Below, piece after piece: positions 46,413-58,377 of a DNA stretch of 64,000 nucleotides. The first letter of the stretch is position 1. The number at the start of each line of letters is the position of its first letter. The stretch is from Dipteronia dyeriana (Eukaryota > Streptophyta > Magnoliopsida > Sapindales > Sapindaceae), in assembly GCA_032871835.1 (NCBI GenBank), contig CM065302.1, positions 7,423,882 through 7,487,881 of the forward strand, read 5' to 3'. A program made the position numbers and the translations under genes. The notes under the pieces were generated by a model that was given only the letters and a program-made list of their open reading frames with translations, was not told the origin of the DNA and made no database searches.

Positions 46413-48063
46413 GGTTATTTTTTGGAACAGGAAATTGTTTTCAATGCTCCTGCATTTATGAATGTGTAGGCACCATCTTTATGATTGTATGAATGTTTAT
46501 AATTAAATTGTTTAATTTAAACATGGTTGATCGTAAATTTTTTATGATACTATGGATTTAGGGTTTATGGGTTGTATAATTTTTATTTTATTTATTTTTA
46601 CTATTATTGTATCGTAAATAAATGTAATTTTAACCTGTAAACGAAAAACTGGAAATGCACAACGTCGAACAATGTTCACCGGACACTGTTCATGGGTACT
46701 TTTCATGAGCACTGTTCACGGGGTGGGGGGGTACATCTTGCACAGTTTCGTTGGTAAGTGTTACCTAATGCGTTCCGTACAGATTTCCTGTTTCGGATTC
46801 ATGAGATTAATCAGAGTGACCTGGAGAGCCTGAAAGATTTCTGAAGTTACAAGAAGACCGAGGAATGCCTTAGGAAATTTTTTTATAATTTTAGATTCCA
46901 ATTTTTTAGGTTAAATAATCCACAGTACTCGGTCAATTCATGTATGCTTTATATTATGTGATGATAAAAGCATTGTCATGCATACGTATGTTATTTAGAT
47001 TAGATGTGCCGACACAAATATATCTGATGTCATACATGCATCATAGTCTGATATTTTATGATTTTTTTTAATGTGATTAAAACGGGCAATATACATAAAT
47101 GGCTATGAATAATGAGATTAGTTTTTTAATGGTTAGAAAACTTGGTAATTCTAGTTAATATTAATCTAGTTATTAAAGTGTTTAATAAGTTAGATTAATA
47201 GGATCATTTATTAGGATTAATATGATTAATTACCTAAAAATAAATGATCCAAATACAGTGTTAGTGTTTTAATAGTTAAAACTTGGTAAATAATAACATA
47301 ATAATTTGACTTTAGTAAATAGTTTACAAAGGCTTAAATTATTAACTAATAGATTAGATTTTTAATTGTTAAAAATCATTAATAATTTATTAATTAATTA
47401 GAATTAGTTTCTAATTAGTTAATGTGCTAGATAACTTGATTAAAGTTAGTCGTTTAATCCTGTAGAGTCTAAGTGCATTAATGGTTAAAAGAAAACCCTA
47501 AATTTTAAATAGTGAGTGGGAAAGGGATATATGACATATATATCCCGCGGTTTCCATCATTAGTTCAACACCGTGAGATCCGAGTGTGGCCTCGTGACGG
47601 CTTTGCTTTCGTCCTCCCTAAGGAGGGTTTCCACAAAGGTCAATACCAAGGTTGACTTCCTAACGGATAGGATTTCTGAGGGTATATCGGGATTGACCGA
47701 CCCTAAGGCGGTAATTCTCGAGTTAAGCTCGTGAGATCTGAAATGGTGGGTTATACTCACGAAGGTTTTGATTAGGTTTGTTAATTAAAAACCTGACTGA
47801 ATAAATGATGGTTGAATGATATGGAATCAGAGTTATTCTAGAATATCATTTGATTGAGAATGTCTCGGTTCAACATGCGAAGACTTCACCGACCCTAATG
47901 CGTCACTTCTTTGTGGTATGTTGGATTGTCGTGGTATAACAACTAGTTTTAGGGTAGTTCTAGTTCATTAAACATGTTCATGCATCATGTTTAAATTTAT
48001 GCCAACGCACTCACACTTGTTTTAATAAATGACAGAATGAATGTTTTATTTATTTCAGCAATA
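46413..48063 (+). other. Untranslated leader of Copia 2
   Basis: About 1.65 kb between PBS and gag ATG, matching the Copia 1 leader. Four degenerate (A)CTGTTCA motifs lie near 46668-46720. A G-run (GGGGTGGGGGGG) at 46721-46732. Confidence 0.65.
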
Positions 48064-48830
48064 ATGTCTTCTGCATTACTTCAGGTTCTCGCAAACGACA
48101 AATTAACTGGTGATAACTACACTAAGTGAAAACTTAACATTAAGGCAATATTGATCACCAAAGACCTCAAATTTGTGCTTACGGAGGAATGTCCTCCAAC
48201 TCCTGCTGCCAATGCCATACGAACTGTTCGTAAGGCATATGAGCGATGGGTCTCATATAATGAGAAGGCCCGAACATATCTGTTGGATTTTATGACAGAC
48301 GTGATTGTCACAAAGCACGAAGCAATGACTTCAGCATTTGAAATCATGGTGTCATTGCAATCTATGTTCAGACAGCCCTCCGAGCAAAAGCGACAGGAAT
48401 CTGTTCGTTCTGCCATGCTCGCTAGCATGAAGCATGGTACATCAATTCGGGAACATGTCATGAGCATGATGTCATACTTCAACATAGCAGAAGTCAATGG
48501 CGGGGCCATTGATGAACCCAGTCAAGTGAGCATCATATTGACAACTCTTCCTAAGAGTTTCAATCAATTTAAAAGCAACTACGAGATGAACAAGTTAAGG
48601 TCCAGTCTCACACAGTTGCTCAATGAGCTCACTACCTTTGAGTCCTTGACTAAGGACAACAAGGGCAAGACCTGTGAGGCAAGTGTTATCGAACCATCTT
48701 TCTCCAATAGTAAGAAGAGAAGAGGTTTGTTGGGAAGGCAAAGGGTAAGCACAAACCTAAGAAATCCCAAAACAAGAAGAAGTCCAAGAAAGATAAATAT
48801 GATTTACTTGTTCTTGAGTCATGTTTAATG
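48064..48830 (+). pseudogene. Copia 2 gag (UBN2-type) with early stop
   Basis: It starts MSSALLQVLANDKLTGDNYT, then TGA at 48127-48129 where relatives have Trp. It continues open from 48151 to 48828: LKFVLTEECPPTPAANA, AYERWVSYNEKARTYLL, TSIREHVMSMMSYFN, LPKSFNQFKSNYEMNK. This is the Copia gag (UBN2/gag-polypeptide) pattern that forms the particle shell. A Lys-rich stretch follows, but no clean CCHC knuckle is seen. Confidence 0.88.
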
Positions 48831-49400
48831 AAAGATGATTCTTCACCCTGGATAGCTGATTCAGATACCACTAACCATGTTTGTTCTTCTTTGCAATAGA
48901 CTGATTATTGGACATAGCTAGAGGAGGGAGTCTTCTCTATGCGTGTGAGGGGTCAGGGGATGTCGTGTTGGCAAGAGCAATAAGTGTAATTAGATTTACA
49001 TTTTTGTAATAGTTATATATTGTTGGATAATGTATTTTATATTCCTGGATTTACACAGAATTTGATTTCGGTTTCTAAGTTGTTAGTAAAAATATTCTGT
49101 TTCTTTTAATAATAAGTCTGTTATAATTGGAAAGAATTGTCTGAATATTTTTTCAGGAACTAGTTAAAACAATTTGTATGTGTTAAGATCGTTAATACAT
49201 ACTGCACTGCTCAACATCGAAATGCTTAAGGTTGAAAAACCAAAAACTAACCGACATAAGATTTCTCCAAATAATGACACGTATTTCTACATCTATGGCT
49301 TGGTCATATCAACATTTATCGGATAGACAGACTAGTAAAAAGCGGACCTATAAGTGAGTTAAAGGTTGGCACTTTACCTGTCTGTGAATCTTGTCTGGCA
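48831..49400 (+). pseudogene. Copia 2 protease and GAG-pre-integrase remnant
   Basis: WIADSDTTNHVCSS at about 48853-48894 is the retropepsin site, with Asp-Ser-Asp in place of the usual Asp-Ser-Gly. Stops follow. The pre-integrase zinc region (LPVCESCLAGKMTK) resumes before 49410. Confidence 0.75.
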
Positions 49401-50830
49401 GGTAAGATGACTAAGATACTTTTTACTGGAAAAGGGCTTAGAGCTAAAGAACCACTAGAGCTTATACATACAGACGTTTGGGGACCGATGAATGTTAAAG
49501 CTATGGGTGGTTATGAGTATTATGTCACCTTTATAGATGACTACTCAAGATACAGATATGTCTACCTAATTCAATGGAAGTCGGAAACATTTGAAATGTT
49601 CAAAGAATTCAGAGCTGAATTTGAGAATCAATTAGGTAGGACTATCAAGTCACTACCGATCCTTCCATGCATCGCAGACGGGTGGAGCTGCTCTTTCTAT
49701 AAGCTATATTCCAGTAGTGATTCGAGAAGGAATTCATGAGTGACTGACCATACAGCCTTTCCTTCGTATGAGACCGGACATGCCAGCGAATCGAATAGCG
49801 TAGGAGAGAGAAATCTTCCTATGTGGTGGTTGTCTTTGCCGTAAAGGATCCCGGGCACTCAGCCCGGCAGAGACTTTGACCCTGTGAACAAGAGGCACGC
49901 ACATTAGCAGCGACTGAGTTGAAAAAAGAAAGGCTCTTTCTCAGTCAACAAAGTCAAGATAGTGGAGGTGAGTACCTTGACCAAGAGTTTGAAGACTTCA
50001 TGGTCGAGCATGGGATAGTTTCCCAACTCACAGCTCACGGTACACCTCAGCAAAATGGTGTAGCGGAGAGGAGATATAGAACCCTAATGGAAATGGTGAG
50101 ATCTATGATTTGTTTCTCATCATTACCAAATTCCTTATGGGGATATGTGTTACAAACAACGGCATACATTTTGAATGTGGTGCCATCCAAATCTTTTCCT
50201 AAGACTCCATTAGAGTTGTGGAATTGTCGTAAAGCTAGTTTACAATATTTTCGCATATGGGGGTGTCTAGCACATGTGCTAAAGAATAGAAGTGGAAAGC
50301 TAGACTCAAATTCTGTAGTCTGCTTGTTTGTAGGATACTCCAAGGAGACCAGAGGTGGACATTTCTATAGTCCCGAAGATAACAAAGTATTTGTATCGAC
50401 AAATGCAACGTTTCTTGAGGACAATTATATTAGTGACCATAAGCCTCGTTCTAAGATTGTATTGAATGAGTTTGAGTCTAGGGAGACTAGTGTTTCATCA
50501 ACAAGAGTTGTTGATCCACAAACATTTGAGAGTCAGATGGTTCCTGATCAGGATACACTACCACCTAGACGTAGTGAGAGGATTATGAGACAACTTGAAT
50601 GCTATTTAGGTATAGGTGAGGGACAAGGTGTTGTCTTTGCTGATAGTGTGAATGATCCATTGAAATTTAAGAATGCAATGGAAGATCCTAATAAAGAAGA
50701 ATGGCTTAAAGCCATGAATCTCAAGATAGAGTCCATGTACTCTAACTCAGTCTGGGATCTTGTAGACTTATCGGATGGGGTAAAACCCATAGGGTGTTAA
50801 TGGATCTACAAGAGAAAGAGATGAGTAGAT
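49401..50830 (+). pseudogene. Copia 2 integrase, split by a 307-bp foreign insert
   Basis: First half 49407-49655: LELIHTDVWGPMNVKAMGG, YYVTFIDDYSRYRYVYL. Second half 49963-50800: SGGEYLDQEFEDFMVEHGIV, THGTPQQNGVAERRYRTLM-like DDE motif, then WGCLAHVLKNRSGKL and the integrase C-terminal region, before TAA near 50798. The second catalytic Asp region sits at the insert junction. Confidence 0.88.
49656..49962. other. Organelle-like filler insertion inside the Copia 2 integrase
   Basis: This replaces about 12 bp of integrase relative to Copia 1 (28735). It is visibly GC-richer than the flanks, lacks LTR, TIR or poly-A hallmarks, and has no target duplication. It includes CCCGGGCACTCAGCCCGG, a small hairpin, and AAAGGCTCTTTCTCAGTCAA. 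The style resembles plant mitochondrial non-coding DNA as I remember it, so a NUMT used to patch a break is the leading idea, unproven. Confidence 0.4.
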
Positions 50831-51777
50831 GGGAAGGTAGAGACCTTCAAAGCAAGGCTAGTGGCCAAGTGTTATACCTAGAAAGAGGGGGTCGATTATG
50901 AAGAGACCTTCTCGCCAGTAGCCATGTTTAAGTCTATTATGATTCTCTTATCCATTGCTGCCTATTTCGATTATGAAATTTGGTAAATGTATGTCAAGAC
51001 TGCGCTCTTGAATGACAATCTTGATCTGAGCATTTATATGATACAGATAGAGGGATTCATGTCTTCAGATCAAGAGCAAAAGGTTTGCAAGCTGTAAAGG
51101 TCCATCTATAGACTTAAGCAAGCATCTAGATCTTAGAACATAAGTTTTGATGATGTGATCAAAACCTATGGCTTCAAACAGAACGTCGACGAGCCTTGCG
51201 TCTACAAGCGCATCATTGACAAGAAAGTAGTTTTTTTGATCCTATACGTAAATGATATCCTACTCATTGGGAATGATGTGGAAGTATTGTCTTATGTAAA
51301 GGACTGGCTAGCTAGCCAATTCCAAATGAAATATTTAGGAGAGGCGAGTTATGTTCTAGGGATCCAACTTATAAAGGATCGTAAGAACAAACTTATAGCA
51401 CTGTCTCATGCATCATATATCGATAAGATTCTTATACGATTTTCGATGCAAAACTATAAGAAAGGTAATTTACCTTCAAGGTATGGAGTTCACTTGTATA
51501 AGGAACAGTGTCCTAAGACACCTTAAGAAGTTGAGGATATGAGACGTGTACCCTAAGCATCGGCAGTAGGTAGTCTCATGTATGCTATGTTATGCACAAG
51601 ACTGGACATATGCTATGTAGTGGGTATAGTCAGCAGATAACAGTCCAACCCAGGATTGGATCATTGAGATGTTGTCAAGATAATTCTCAAGTTTCTTCGG
51701 AGAATGAGATACTATATGCTAGTGTATTCCAGATAGGATTTGATCCCGTTAGGATACACAGATTCTGATTTTCAGTC
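50831..51777 (+). pseudogene. Copia 2 reverse transcriptase and partial RNase H
   Basis: RT blocks ([16 protein letters not shown] and later KRIIDKKVVFLILYVNDILL) are visible; an open stretch runs 51155-51526. The catalytic YVDD is YVND (GAT to AAT, about 51245-51256), which would abolish polymerisation. RNase H breaks off at YTDSDFQS as the Gypsy LTR begins. Confidence 0.85.
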
Positions 51778-52640
51778 TGTTGATGTTGATATCTGGATTA
51801 TATCAGAAAAGCCAACAAGGATTGGATTTCAGTTTAGATTTCAAAGATAGAGAGAAGGAGAAAGTAAACAAGACATGAGTTTTTTACGTGGTAAAACTCT
51901 GATGACCGGAGAAACATCCACGGGTGGTTGAGTGATCAACCTAGCCAACATCCACTACGATTTGGGAATGTTACAAGCTCTCAATTTCTCTTTTTTCTCT
52001 TTGTATTTTGCTATGATTGTTGTACATACCTTTTCTGGCGAGATTATGGGTCTATTTATATGTTTATAGAACCTTAATTTGCTTTGTACAAGTAATAGAT
52101 CATTGTATTTAATTTATAATTTATTTGCTTGCTTGAAGCTGGTTGTCTTCTTTCCTATTTCAGAGTCTTATATTGGAATCGAATGGGATTCTAGTAGTGC
52201 AGTCTGATTTGGACTTGTTTCAGGAAATAATGTTGTTGCCTGATTGGGAACCCTTCCAGCTCAGTATTCTGTTTTCTTTGGGACTCCTTGATATAGATAT
52301 CTTCGTGTATCCTTATAACTTGATTGACGTGAGCTACGCATCGGAACTTTTATTTGATTTTCATCATGCTTGTCCCGAGTAACGCCTTTTGGTCCCGAGT
52401 AACATCGTTTGATCCCGAGTAGAAACGTCATTTAACCAGTCCTAAGTGTCGTTAACTAATCTCGAGTAACATATGATATCAATTGACCCTTAGTGGGTTT
52501 TGTTCAGTATCTGCTTACTCGGGTTCTCTTCTTCGATGATGTCTTGTAGGATATTTTCTGAATGCCTATTCGGATGTCTACCTGGCAATTTATCCTCTTT
52601 GTTTGATGGCCTGTTCATCCGATAAAATTCACATATGACA
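51778..52640 (-). repeat. 3' LTR of the Tat Gypsy (complete)
   Basis: 863 bp. On the plus strand it reads TGTTGATGTTGATATCTGG...CACATATGACA. The minus-strand start TGTCATATGTGAATTTTAT follows a polypurine tract. Partner of 62790-63020. Confidence 0.9.
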
Positions 52641-52652
52641 ATACCCCCTTAA
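52641..52652 (-). other. Polypurine tract of the Tat Gypsy
   Basis: On the minus strand AAGGGGGTAT directly precedes the 3' LTR TG. Confidence 0.8.
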
Positions 52653-54273
52653 AATATTTTTGTTGAACCAGGTTTGTTCGGGCAAAAGTATTTTAATTAG
52701 TTATCATCTTTTCAGTATCTGAGTAAATATCTTGTCATAATGGCGTGTTTTAATGATGACCCTACAAATTCGATTTGCCTCCTTTCGCGAGATCTTTAAT
52801 GACGGCGAGTTTTGGAGTTCTGACGGTGAAAGCTAATTCTTCTTCTGACACGTGTCTCTTGCCTCTTTGTTTTTCGATATCATTTATGAGAAACGACCTA
52901 CTTGCTTCCCTGTGCACCGCTTATGTCATCAATTGTTTTTTCCCGCTTTGAGATTTAGGGTTTTGTGCTTTGATTTCTTTAAATTCTTCACTCAACAGAA
53001 GAAATTTCTTAATCCCAGTTTTCTCAACAAAAAATATTTCTTAGAACCAGATTTTCTTACGCATTCATTGAGGATCTTGCACCAGACTTCATTCAAGGTT
53101 AGTTTTAATGGAGCCCTCTTCCCGTCATCGTCTTTTTAATGTTGGTCTCGGCGCATTAGAACTTGGGAAGTTCCAGTTAGTTTATTGTATTAGACGATTA
53201 CTGGGGGATATCCATGTAGATGAACCTCCATTTCTAGAAGTTGATGTTTCGGGACTTCACCCTAACGTCACTTGTATCCCTCTATCGAGTTAATCTAGTT
53301 CTGATTCTAATATTTCTGACCACAGGGTACCTCTTCGAAGGATGGGAAAACATCAAAGTAAAAGTGAAGTTCGCAAACACAACTTTGGCGATATTCTGAT
53401 CGCAGACTGTCAACGAGAACGAAGTTGAAGAGGTGTTCAGGGCGTCTCGTCTTTCTTTCACTGTTGACCGTCCAAGTGGGTATGACCCCGAACCAAATGT
53501 GGACGGGGCTGATGAAATAGGAAAGTATCGTTCCCGATTCGATCTGCCTAACTTGGTCACTCTGATCCCAACTGGTGATAGAGCTGCGTGGAACCCTCCC
53601 TCGGGCATGGTGGCAATCTACGGATCCATGCTCTGCTGCGGTGTCACTCTTCCCCTTCAGACTTTTACTACCTGGTTTCTGGCTGAAGCAGGGATCGCTC
53701 CGACTAAGCTGGCCCCAAACAACTATAAAATTTTGATGTGCATGTGGAACATGTATAGCCAGATGAATTTGTGCCGCCTTCCCCGAGTGAAATCAGGCAC
53801 TTCTTCACGTTGAGGCAGTCTAGTAAGACGGGAACTTACTTCCTTATGTTTAATCCGCCAGATGGCTGGGTCCCTAAGGGGACAAAGGTAAGTTGGGAGG
53901 CTGAAATCTCTGATGACCCTAAAAAGAGGTGTTTTATATGGGGATTTCCTACATCCAACAAGTTCTGGAAAATCAATTAGTTTTTTACCGGAGGGAGTCT
54001 CGGGCTCGAAGTTATTGTTTCGGTTGGGGGTACTAGAACGGTGTTGAAAGTCTCCCATTTCTTCTGTTTCCCCAAGATTTGGAACAAGAAGGAAATCGAG
54101 TATACTGATGTGGAGCTGACCAGACTTGCTTGGGCAGCGGTTCGCACTTTGGAGAAAATGAGCAAGACTTATATCTTCGTTGAGTCGAAGATGATTGAGT
54201 TCGGCTTCTTCGAAAAGATTTCGGGCCAACACAGGCGATGTAAGCGATTTTCGTAACCTTTTCCTTTCATTGT

Positions 54274-54312
<39 letters not shown>

Positions 54313-56127
54313 TTTATTTTTTATTTTTTATTTGTATTCTGACGCGGTTCCTTTTTTCTTCTAGTGTTTAATACTAAGGTCGTCTACGATCTTCAGGTTC
54401 GCTAAGTGAAGTCAATATTCAGGCGAGTCGGAAAGAGGCTTCTCGTCAAGGTGATGAAGGCATCTCCCCGCCTGAGTCTGATGAGGAGACTGATGCCGCT
54501 GAGGAGCAGATCCCCGAGTACGTCTCTAAGGACGTTCAGCCGACCACTGGGGAGACTAGCGGTCAGAGTGGACCGACCGATACTCAGTTGCCTGTCGATT
54601 GGCAAAGGTAAAGTGGAGGTCTCGGTGAGAAGTCTACCGAGCGGTCAGACGCCGGAGACGGAGGTTATACCTCCACAAGTCAAGTGCCTGCAGACCCCGA
54701 CTTCTTCAAATCTTTCTCGGACGATGTCCAGGAGGACCCTACAGCTGACCTTGGCTTCCGCCATTCTCGAGGTTAGAAGCGGAAGGCAGTTATTTCGTCG
54801 ACTCACCCTCTCAAAGTTCCTTGGGTGGTCTTATTCATCGACTTCAACGATGAAGATGTTGCGGATGAGATTACCCCGAGTGTTGGTGCTGGAGTGTCAG
54901 TAGATGCGGCGGCTTCAGAACCGAACAGGGCTTCATCTACCCCCGAGATTGGAAATATAGGGGCTAAACCCTCAGGGGTTCCTTCATATCCTTCTCCGGC
55001 TTCAGAACCGAACAGGGCTTCCCCTACCTCCAAGGTTGGAAATCTGGGGGCTGAACCCTCGAAGGTTCTTTCATATCCTTCTCCCCAGGATATACTGCGG
55101 GAGATGTCCTCCGGTCGGGCTTTCATCAGAGAAGACCGTTGGAGCCGCTTTCGGGATGGCTCCCTGACCGAACGTCTTCCAAACGTTTTTAATGGTGCAT
55201 CTTATGTAAGCTACCCCTAACTTTTTTAATTTTTTGCTTGTTTGCCAGATTTCTAATTGTATTCCTTTGCAAATGGTGGACGATTTTGCTGAACTAATTC
55301 AAACGCAGCAACACCAAGCTGATTGAATAAGGCGTCTGGAGGCTCAGCTAAAGGAAAGTGAGGATAGCCGAGCTCGGGTCGAAGCGGCTTATCAATAGGA
55401 GGTTGGTTCTGCTTAAATTTTTACCGACCATTGTCTGGCGAAGCAGATGGAGGCCGAAGAGAGGGTTTCTTCGGTAGAAGAGAAAGAAATATCACTTCAG
55501 AACTTATTGTCTTCTGCCCAGAAATCAATGCTCAAGGTCGAGCAGGAAGCGGAGTAGTTTAAGTCGACCTATGAGCAGAAAATTGAAGATCTAGAGCACC
55601 AGGCGTTGACAGTCGAATCTTTATCCCGAGAGGTCAGGCTAGAACTTGAAGTATAAGGTGTGGATCGTTTCAAGAGATCCCCTGCCTACGATGCTCTTCT
55701 CCTTCAGGAGTTTCAACGAGGGCTGGTTTCAGTTGGCGAATTCTTTAAAGTCAAGAATCGGGCAACTGAGAAGACCCGAACCAAGTGGGAGCTGTCAATC
55801 AAACATCATGTGGATCGGTCCTTGGAATCTCTTCGCAGTCAGATGAAGGAATGGAGAGCTTACTGCCATAGCTGAGGCAAAGAGCCCCATCCTATGCATT
55901 TAGAGATTCCATCTGAGCACTCCCTCTCGACCTTCTATGCCAGTCAAGAGTCGGTCGTGAAGAGTATGGAGCCTGATATCGGGCCGATTTAAAGAGAGGA
56001 TTACAGCCAATGGATGGATGACTCAGTCGACACAATTACTTGGCCTTCTAACGAAAGTCTGCTTTGTGAATATGAGATGGTGTCAGACCCGAGTATTGGC
56101 AAGGGCTCGAAATCCTCACAACCTTAA
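52653..56127 (+). pseudogene. Antisense ORF region of the Tat element (gypsy-type Transposase_28-like head, coiled-coil tail), degraded
   Basis: This gene-like region runs opposite to gag-pol. It starts near ATG 53108 (MEPSSRHRLFNVGLGALE). A conserved-looking core follows at 53433-54240 in two frames: RFDLPNLVTLIPTGDRAAWN, GSMLCCGVTLPLQTFTTWFL, NNYKILMCMWNMYSQMN, IRHFFTLRQSSKTGTYFL and FIWGFPTSNKFWK. This order matches the putative gypsy-type transposon family (PF04195-like). A GTAAGC...TTCTAG interval (54240-54363, containing a TA run) looks like an intron. Acidic, then Glu/Gln-rich heptad-like sequence (55270-55870, e.g. RRLEAQLKESEDSRARVEAA) suggests a coiled coil. Stops and frameshifts break every part. 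Function is not known to me. Confidence 0.65.
54280..54310. repeat. (TA)n microsatellite in the putative intron
   Basis: About 30 bp of TA repeats. Confidence 0.85.
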
Positions 56128-56279
56128 TATTTGTAAAATTGTAGAAATTCTTAGAAATTCTTAGAAATTCTTTGATTATTTGATTCTTTTGTGAAGAATT
56201 TGTAACCCTTCTCTAAAATATATAAAATTCCAAGTTTTTCTAAATGATTTTGATTTGCTTTAATTACTCAGCTTCTTGG

Positions 56280-56690
56280 TTGTTGCCGAGTACTTCATTA
56301 AACTGGGCGACTTTGATGTTAGGGTAACTTTACCGAGTTTCTAATTAAATCGGTAGTTACCCAGATAACTTCAATTGCCATGTATCTTATTAAACTGGTT
56401 CTTCGATGTTCGGGTAACTTAACCGAGTATCTTATAAAACCGGTTGTTACCCAAATAACTTTTAACTGCCAAGTATCTTATTAAACTAGCCCTTCGATGT
56501 TTGGGTAACTTAACCGAGTATCTTATTAAACCGGTTGTTACCCAAATAACTTTTAACTGCCAAGTATCTTATTAAACTGGCTCTTCGATGTTCGGGTAAC
56601 TTAACCGAGTATCTTATTAAACCGGTTGTTACCCAAATAACTTTAACTGCCAAGTATCTTATTAAACTGGCTCTTTATTATTAACCGAGT
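56280..56690. repeat. Minisatellite, ~91-bp unit, about four copies
   Basis: CTTCGATGTTCGGGTAACTT starts units at 56401, 56492 and 56583, with a diverged unit at 56309. Each unit holds ACCGAGTATCTTATTAAACC, GGTTGTTACCCAAATAACTT and GCCAAGTATCTTATTAAACT. Within a unit GGGTAACTTAACCG and CGGTTGTTACCC are partly inverted, so each could form a short hairpin. It lies in the non-coding spacer between the antisense ORF and integrase. Confidence 0.85.
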
Positions 56691-57194
56691 CATCTTAAAA
56701 TATGTAAGTTCATACTTGTTTCATACTCGGTTGCTACCCGAACATTACATCAAGGCTCACCATGATCATATGTTCGAGTTCTTACACATTACCAAGGACG
56801 TCTCCCCAGTTTTTATGTGCAAGGGTTTTCCGAATCGTTAAGCTTTATGAATTGCTTAACACAGCTACGTATTTCACCGAAATTTTTTCCGATAGCGTCC
56901 TGAGCTGGTGCATCGGGTTTTCCTTTTTAAGAAGGTTGTTTTGACCTTGCTCGGCTAGCATGCTTCTTTGAGCTTCTTCACCCATTCAGGATTTAATGGT
57001 CCCGAGTATTCTATTTGCATGTTCTTATTATCATGTTTTCTTCCATGTTCTTATTATCATATTCTTTCTTTTAGAAATCCCGAGTGATTTTTTATTCATA
57101 ACTGTAAAATCAATAAAGTTATAAATTCCAGCTAATATTTATCCTAACTAAAATTGTCCTAACTAGGAAAAAGAACAAAAAACAATTTAAGGAT

Positions 57195-58325
57195 AGAAAA
57201 TTTTCAGATATTGGGCATTGCATGGTCGAGGTAAGACCCCTCCATTAGGTAGTGCAATCCAATATGTCTCATGGCCAGCTATTCCTTCGATTTTGTACGC
57301 GCCTTCCCATTTGTCAGCCAGGGAACCTGCAACTTTATTTTTTGTGTTCAATGATACCTTTTTGAGAACAAGGTCTCCTAGTTAAAATTTTCTGACCCGA
57401 ACGTGAGAGTTGTAGTAACGAGCTACCCTTTGCTGATATGCCATATTTCATACTCGGGATTTCTCCATTTTCTCTTCTAGCTCATCTAGACTTTGTAATA
57501 GCATATCAACGTTCTGTTCTTCATCGTATAGCTTGACCCGGGGTGACGTATATGACGTTTCTATAGGAATAACAGCTTCTATTCCAAACGCTATAGTGAA
57601 TGGAGTTTCTCTTGTTGAAGTTCTTGTTGTTGTCCGATACGCCCGTAACACTTCGGGAAGCTTTTCGACCCAGCTTATTTTCTTTGCATCTAGCTTTGCT
57701 TTGATTGTGTGCTTGATGATTTTGTTCACTGCTTCCACATGCCCATTTGTCTGAGGGTGGGCTGGTGTGACATAGTAATTGGCAATCCGGTACTCTTTGC
57801 ATAGCTGTCTGAATTTCAAGTTATCGAACTAGGTGTCGTTTTCTGTGATTATAGTGTTTGGGAATCCAAACCTATAAAGTATGTTCTTTTTCATGAAATT
57901 TGTGGTGTTTGCTTCTATGATGTGCACTAATGCTTCAGCTTCTACCCACTTCGTGAAATAGTCAACGGCTACTATTGCATACTTCGTTCCACCCCCTGTC
58001 CCGGTTGGCATTGGGCCGATTAGATCCAAGCCCTACATGGAAAATGGCCACGGGGATGTGATGTTTCTAAGCTGCTCAGGTGGCTGTCGGATGTCATTAG
58101 CAATCCTTTGGCAAGTATTGCAACTTTCTGAACACTGTTGCGCATATGAGAATAGAGTTGGCCAATAATAGCCTTGCCTGAGTACCTTGTATGCCAAACT
58201 TCTACCCTCAATATGGTTTCCGTAAACTTCTCCATGGATTTCTTGTAATATCTGATATGCATCTTCCTCTGATACACATCTTTAGAGTGTTCGGGAATAC
58301 CCCCTTCTATATAGTTCTCCTCCAA
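57195..58325 (-). pseudogene. Tat Gypsy integrase
   Basis: MDLIGPMPTGTGGGTKYAIV (58029 downward) gives the first catalytic Asp, and IITENDT then TAG then FD gives the second; the TAG at about 57829-57831 replaces an expected Gln. TNGHVEAVNKIIKHTIK supplies the catalytic Glu. The C-terminal side continues past another stop as WEGAYKIEGI and RPCNAQYLKIFYP near 57200. The zinc-binding N-terminus (58325-58030) is frameshifted. DDE spacing looks normal. Confidence 0.87.
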
Positions 58326-58377
58326 ACAATATGTACCTGGCTGATTTATACCTGATGTGTTTTGCCTGTAAGGGATC

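Larger units (their letters stand above)
43782..51777 (+). mobile_element. Ty1/Copia retrotransposon 2, same family as Copia 1, 3'-truncated
   Basis: It has a 5' LTR (43782-46396), a PBS (TGGTATTAGAGCC at 46400-46412, one change from consensus), a long leader, gag, protease remnant, integrase, RT and part of RNase H. It stops at 51777, where the minus-strand Gypsy begins. The rest of RNase H and the 3' LTR are absent from the other side of that Gypsy, so a deletion followed the insertion. The base before the LTR is in ACCAT (43777-43781), the expected target duplication whose partner is lost. Confidence 0.9.

Noticed and set aside
54402..55126. Minus-strand Ser/Glu-rich frames in the antisense ORF region
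   Set aside because: The plus-strand reading has domain-like sequence and coiled-coil pattern; the minus frames are shadows.
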